Positions 12,927 to 15,169 of a stretch of DNA of 15,169 nucleotides are shown here, in pieces. The number at the start of each line of letters is the position of its first letter. Positions within the stretch are counted from its first letter, which is position 1. Both the position numbers and the translations under genes were made by a program. The stretch comes from Caldifarciminota bacterium. GTDB taxonomy: Bacteria; Hydrothermota; Hydrothermia; B15-G9; WFZT01. The DNA is taken from NCBI GenBank assembly GCA_026986235.1, contig JALSOY010000076.1:1-15169 (forward strand), read 5' to 3'. The notes beneath the pieces are model-generated. The model made no database searches. It had not been told where the DNA came from and saw only the letters and a program-made list of their open reading frames with translations.

Positions 12927-13838
12927 TCAACTGATGTAGTCAAAAGGGATTCCTCGATGGATTCCCTTTTTTAAAGCGTAATTTACAACTTCCAGGTACT
13001 CTTCACGATTTATCCTTCTCGACAGTTCAGGGAACTCAAAGGCACGGTAGGTAGGATAGTACTGGTCCATGATGTTAACCCAGCTATCCTTTGATATTTC
13101 TTCTGCGATAAAATCGATGATCCTTTGTGAAACTGAAATTCCGTTGGGGAGAACGAGGTGACGGATGAGGAGTCCCCTCCTTGCAAGTCCGTCTTCAACA
13201 ACGAGATCACCCACCTGTCTGTGCATTTCACGAAGATTTCTTTTGTTGACTTCAAAGTAATTTCGCACACCTGAGTACTTAATACCGTTTTTTGAGTCTC
13301 CATACTTTGTGTCTGGCATGTATATGTCAACGACACCCTCAAGTATCCTGAGCACTCTGATGTGGTCGTAACCTCCGGTGTTATAAACCAGCGGCAAACT
13401 GAAACCTTTCTCAACAGCAATAAGTAAAGCCTCGAGTATCTGGGGTACAACATGGGTGGGAGAGACGAGGTTAAGATTGTGACATCCCTTTCTCTGTATT
13501 TCAATAAAAACTTTTGCAAGGGTGTGTGCGTCAACAACAGTTCCCCATCTCAGCTGACTGATATCGTAGTTTTGACAGTACACGCATCGGAGGTTACACC
13601 CGCCAAAGAACACCGTTCCAGAGCCATTTTTCCCCACAAGTACAGGTTCCTCTCCAAAGTGCGCACCGTAGGACGAGAGAATAGCATACCTTCCCACACC
13701 ACAGTCACCTTTTTCCCGAAATCTATCAGAACGACAGGCGACCGGACATACCACACAGGGGGAAAGAAGTTCAAAGGCTTCTTCTACCTTCTCTTTTAAT
13801 CTCCCGGATTCAAAGGTTTTGATGTAAACTGGCTCCAT
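12927..13838 (-). CDS. PflX-like radical SAM protein (pyruvate formate-lyase activating enzyme-related)
   Basis: A 303-residue protein. The radical SAM cluster motif is C81-NLR-C85-VY-C88 inside GSGTVFFGGCNLRC, followed by QNYDIS, typical of the PflX group (COG1313 type). An N-terminal Cys set, C28-VV-C31-PVA-C35 with C46 (GDCGVG), is also typical of that group and may bind metal or a second Fe-S cluster. The family is related to glycyl-radical activases but its reaction is not established. The ATG overlaps the TGA of the ETF-beta-like gene (TGATG), so it is translationally coupled as the second gene of that operon. Its 3' end is 7 bases from the convergent meaB stop and contains a hairpin that could terminate meaB. 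Confidence 0.88.
   Translation of the reverse strand: MEPVYIKTFESGRLKEKVEEAFELLSPCVVCPVACRSDRFREKGDCGVGRYAILSSYGAHFGEEPVLVGKNGSGTVFFGGCNLRCVYCQNYDISQLRWGTVVDAHTLAKVFIEIQRKGCHNLNLVSPTHVVPQILEALLIAVEKGFSLPLVYNTGGYDHIRVLRILEGVVDIYMPDTKYGDSKNGIKYSGVRNYFEVNKRNLREMHRQVGDLVVEDGLARRGLLIRHLVLPNGISVSQRIIDFIAEEISKDSWVNIMDQYYPTYRAFEFPELSRRINREEYLEVVNYALKKGIHRGIPFDYIS
12942..12972 (+). terminator. Possible meaB terminator inside the 3' end of the radical SAM gene
   Basis: Arms AAAAGGGATTCC and GGATTCCCTTTT pair over 8 bp, one T-T mismatch and 3 bp, with a 5-base loop; six Ts end the structure on the plus strand. It lies 22 bases after the meaB stop and within codons for the GIHRGIPFDYIS end of the opposite gene. 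Confidence 0.5.
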
Positions 13839-14440
13839 CAGGGGAGCTCAGTTGACAACCTCATTACATCGGCAGGAGGAAGTTCAAAATCAAGCTCGAC
13901 AGCCCTTACCTCTTTTTTCCTGGCGAGGAGGATCATTTTTGCCGATGGTCTCCGGGGCCTGCTGAACTCAGGTTTCACCGTTGCAACGAACTTCTCTTCC
14001 AGGTTCTCTACTGACGAAATTTCACTCTTGAACGGCAGTTTCAGCTCAGCAGCAACCCTCTGTGGCACTTCACCGAGGTTGTTTATGGTAGAATAACTAC
14101 CTGCGAGAACAATATCAAAGTCAATCTTCAGAAGGTAGTTAGAGATTGCAGATGCTATCTGGTTTCTGGAAAGTTCATTCCTGGTGACGATTAGTATGAC
14201 CTCGTCCGCTCCAAGTGCGTAAAGCTCTTTCAGGGTGCCAGATGTGGAGTGGGAGCCAACAGACACGGTAACAACCCTTGCAAGTCCTCTGTCCTTTAAC
14301 TGTAGTGCGAGCTCAAGGGCAAACCTATCCGCAGGATTTATAATCCTTTTTTCCCTTTCAAAAATCTGCGCTTTCGATTTTGAAACACCAAGTCCGGCTG
14401 GATCTGGAACTTCCTTTACAAGAACCACAATTGTTTTCAT
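13838..14440 (-). CDS. etfB: Electron transfer flavoprotein beta-subunit-like protein (short, divergent)
   Basis: A 200-residue protein; normal EtfB is about 250-265. The start MKTIVVLVKEVPDP, IINPADRFALELALQLKD and the TLKELYALGADEVILI segment are clear EtfB features of the adenine-nucleotide alpha-hydrolase fold. Divergence lies in the second half: the AMP/FAD loop, usually DGDTGQVGPQLA, reads STINNLGEVPQRVAA, and roughly 40 residues before the RxPS segment (SRPRRPSAKMILLARKK) are missing. No etfA is adjacent. It may be a degenerate ETF subunit or a protein reused for another role. GGAGG lies 8 bases before the ATG; a TTGAAA-N17-TAAACT promoter is upstream, and the radical SAM gene is coupled downstream. 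Confidence 0.85.
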   Translation of the reverse strand: MKTIVVLVKEVPDPAGLGVSKSKAQIFEREKRIINPADRFALELALQLKDRGLARVVTVSVGSHSTSGTLKELYALGADEVILIVTRNELSRNQIASAISNYLLKIDFDIVLAGSYSTINNLGEVPQRVAAELKLPFKSEISSVENLEEKFVATVKPEFSRPRRPSAKMILLARKKEVRAVELDFELPPADVMRLSTELP

Positions 14441-14463
14441 AGTTCATCCTCCAATTTTTAAAA

Positions 14464-14492
14464 AGTTTAGCCGTAAAACTCCACTTTTTCAA
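14464..14492 (-). promoter_or_regulatory. Promoter for the etfB-like/radical SAM operon
   Basis: Minus strand: -35 TTGAAA (14487-14492), 17-base spacer, -10 TAAACT (14464-14469). The leader of about 17 bases carries GGAGG. A perfect 10-bp palindrome, ACGGCGCCGT (14505-14514), lies 12 bases upstream of the -35 box and could be an operator. Confidence 0.55.
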
Positions 14493-14543
14493 CCACATAA
14501 TTTCACGGCGCCGTACAGGGGACCCACAAAAGTTGGGCTGTTC

Positions 14544-14572
14544 GAAAAATCTCCCTTCACAAGAAGGGGGAG
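14544..14572. repeat. Partial palindromic repeat unit (cluster 3)
   Basis: Starts CGAAAAATC like the partial unit at 8314, then the hairpin CTCCCTTCACAAGAAGGGGGAG. The spacer TCAACCGCCTGAAATT (14573-14588) joins it to the next element and matches the spacer at 8455-8470 at most positions. Confidence 0.7.
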
Positions 14573-14588
14573 TCAACCGCCTGAAATT

Positions 14589-14708
14589 CAATCCCCCTGT
14601 TTCCCCCTTCTCCAAGGGGGATTTTGGGAGACGAGAAATCCTCCTTCACCAAGGGAGATTCTACGAGACAAAAATCCCTCTTCTTCAGAAGGGGGACTAA
14701 GGGGGATG
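14589..14708. repeat. 120-bp palindromic repeat element with three internal hairpins (cluster 3)
   Basis: Left end CAATCCCCCTGTTTCCCCC and right end GGGGGACTAAGGGGGATG are imperfect inverted ends. Three hairpins lie between them, separated by linkers GGGAGACGAGAAATCC and TACGAGACAAAAATCC, which match the linker of the 8371-8454 element in the same orientation. The gene-free stretch 14441-14797 holds this cluster flanked by the etfB-like and mrp promoters. Confidence 0.85.
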
Positions 14709-14734
14709 ATCACCTCTTAAAAAAACATTAAAAG

Positions 14735-14763
14735 TTGACCTTTTTGGTAAATTATTTTATCCT
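14735..14763 (+). promoter_or_regulatory. Promoter for mrp
   Basis: -35 TTGACC (14735-14740), 17-base spacer, -10 TATCCT (14758-14763). A leader of about 28 bases includes GGAGG. Confidence 0.55.
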
Positions 14764-14797
14764 TAACCCCAATTTAAATTACGGAGGTTAAGAAAAT

Positions 14798-15169
14798 ATG
14801 GGAAAAATGGATCTGGTTTTTGAAAAACTCAAAGAGGTAATTGAGCCAACAACAGGAAAGGACATAGTTTCCCTTGGCCTTGTAAAGGATGTCTCCATAG
14901 AAGGGAACAAGGTGAGTTTTGTTCTGAGTGTACCAATGGGGGCAAATGCAGATGAACTCAGGAGAAAGGCGAGGCATGCCCTGCTGCAGATTGATGGAAT
15001 TGATCTCGTAACGATTAAAATCGAGGGCAAGAAGAAAATTGAACCTCCAAAGCTGAGACTCACGGATGAATCAGGGAAAGGTAAGATACTTGGTGTCAAG
15101 CACATTTTTGCAATCGGTAGTGGTAAAGGTGGAGTTGGAAAATCGACTGTGGCAGCCAATGTGGCAATC
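14798..15169 (+). CDS. mrp: Mrp/NBP35 family Fe-S carrier ATPase (partial, 3' end beyond right edge)
   Basis: The first 124 residues are visible. Residues about 5-75 form the MIP18/DUF59-type N-terminal domain (VFEKLKEVIEPTTGKDIVSL, GNKVSFVLSVPMGANADELR). Residues 107-117, GSGKGGVGKST, are the deviant Walker A of the MinD/Mrp class, with the signature Lys K110 and the P-loop Lys K115. Such proteins bind and hand over [4Fe-4S] clusters in the cytoplasm using ATP; the CxxC cluster site would lie beyond the window. The start has GGAGG 10 bases upstream. This agrees with the many Fe-S proteins encoded nearby, though that is a general link and not an operon. Confidence 0.94.
   Translation, partial: MGKMDLVFEKLKEVIEPTTGKDIVSLGLVKDVSIEGNKVSFVLSVPMGANADELRRKARHALLQIDGIDLVTIKIEGKKKIEPPKLRLTDESGKGKILGVKHIFAIGSGKGGVGKSTVAANVAI

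Overview
The window reads as chromosome of a free-living, probably anaerobic and probably thermophilic bacterium from a poorly sampled lineage. Three things support this: arginine is encoded mostly by AGG/AGA and isoleucine often by ATA; oxygen-defence and redox genes of anaerobe type are present (rubrerythrin, PflX-like radical SAM protein, ETF-like subunit, Mrp Fe-S carrier); and there are no phage or insertion-sequence genes. The control signals are bacterial: sigma70-type TTGACA/TATAAT promoters, many with exact 17-bp spacing, and strong AGGAGG ribosome sites. A WOR-3-like candidate phylum is possible, but the phylum cannot be fixed from the sequence alone.

Layout. 1-907 (minus): rubrerythrin followed by a nitroreductase cut by the left edge. 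1149-1385 (minus): a small basic HTH protein with its own promoter and a very strong terminator. 1561-5411 (plus): two overlapping genes for an asymmetric heterodimeric ABC exporter. 5495-6745 (plus): a lone aconitase/LeuC-family large subunit. 6742-8258 (minus): a coupled pair, SPFH/prohibitin-like membrane protein then a secreted PLD-family nuclease-like protein. 8314-8551: palindromic repeat cluster. 8612-9289 (plus): membrane protein of unknown function, ending at a bidirectional terminator shared with a small winged-helix gene (9333-9572, minus). 9710-10180 (plus): SlyD-type prolyl isomerase. 10198-10389: second repeat cluster. 10540-11845 (plus): nuoA-nuoC-nuoE, a partial complex I cluster without nuoB, D or F. 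11883-11967: tRNA-Leu(GAG), then meaB (11978-12919) ten bases later. 12927-14440 (minus): ETF-beta-like gene coupled to a PflX-like radical SAM gene. 14544-14708: third repeat cluster. 14798 to the right edge (plus): Mrp/NBP35 ATPase, cut by the edge.

Two regulatory themes stand out. First, three transcription units (ABC exporter, SPFH-PLD, nuoACE) have good promoters whose -10 box ends only 7-9 bases before the start codon, with no ribosome site, so their mRNAs should be leaderless. In the SPFH case this moves the start, because the longer reading frame's TTG start is the -35 box. Second, all three intergenic stretches longer than 300 bases are largely filled by one family of modular palindromic repeats (CCCCCTT-loop-AAGGGGG hairpins, conserved linkers, inverted terminal ends); a decayed copy lies near position 1100.

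The genes do not form one pathway. The most unusual protein-level points are the aconitase-family protein that appears to lack the His of the conserved Asp-His pair and has no small subunit beside it, the shifted fourth cysteine of NuoE, the short orphan EtfB-like protein coupled to a radical SAM gene, and the SPFH/secreted-PLD pair. I did not find a clearly new defence or mobile system.
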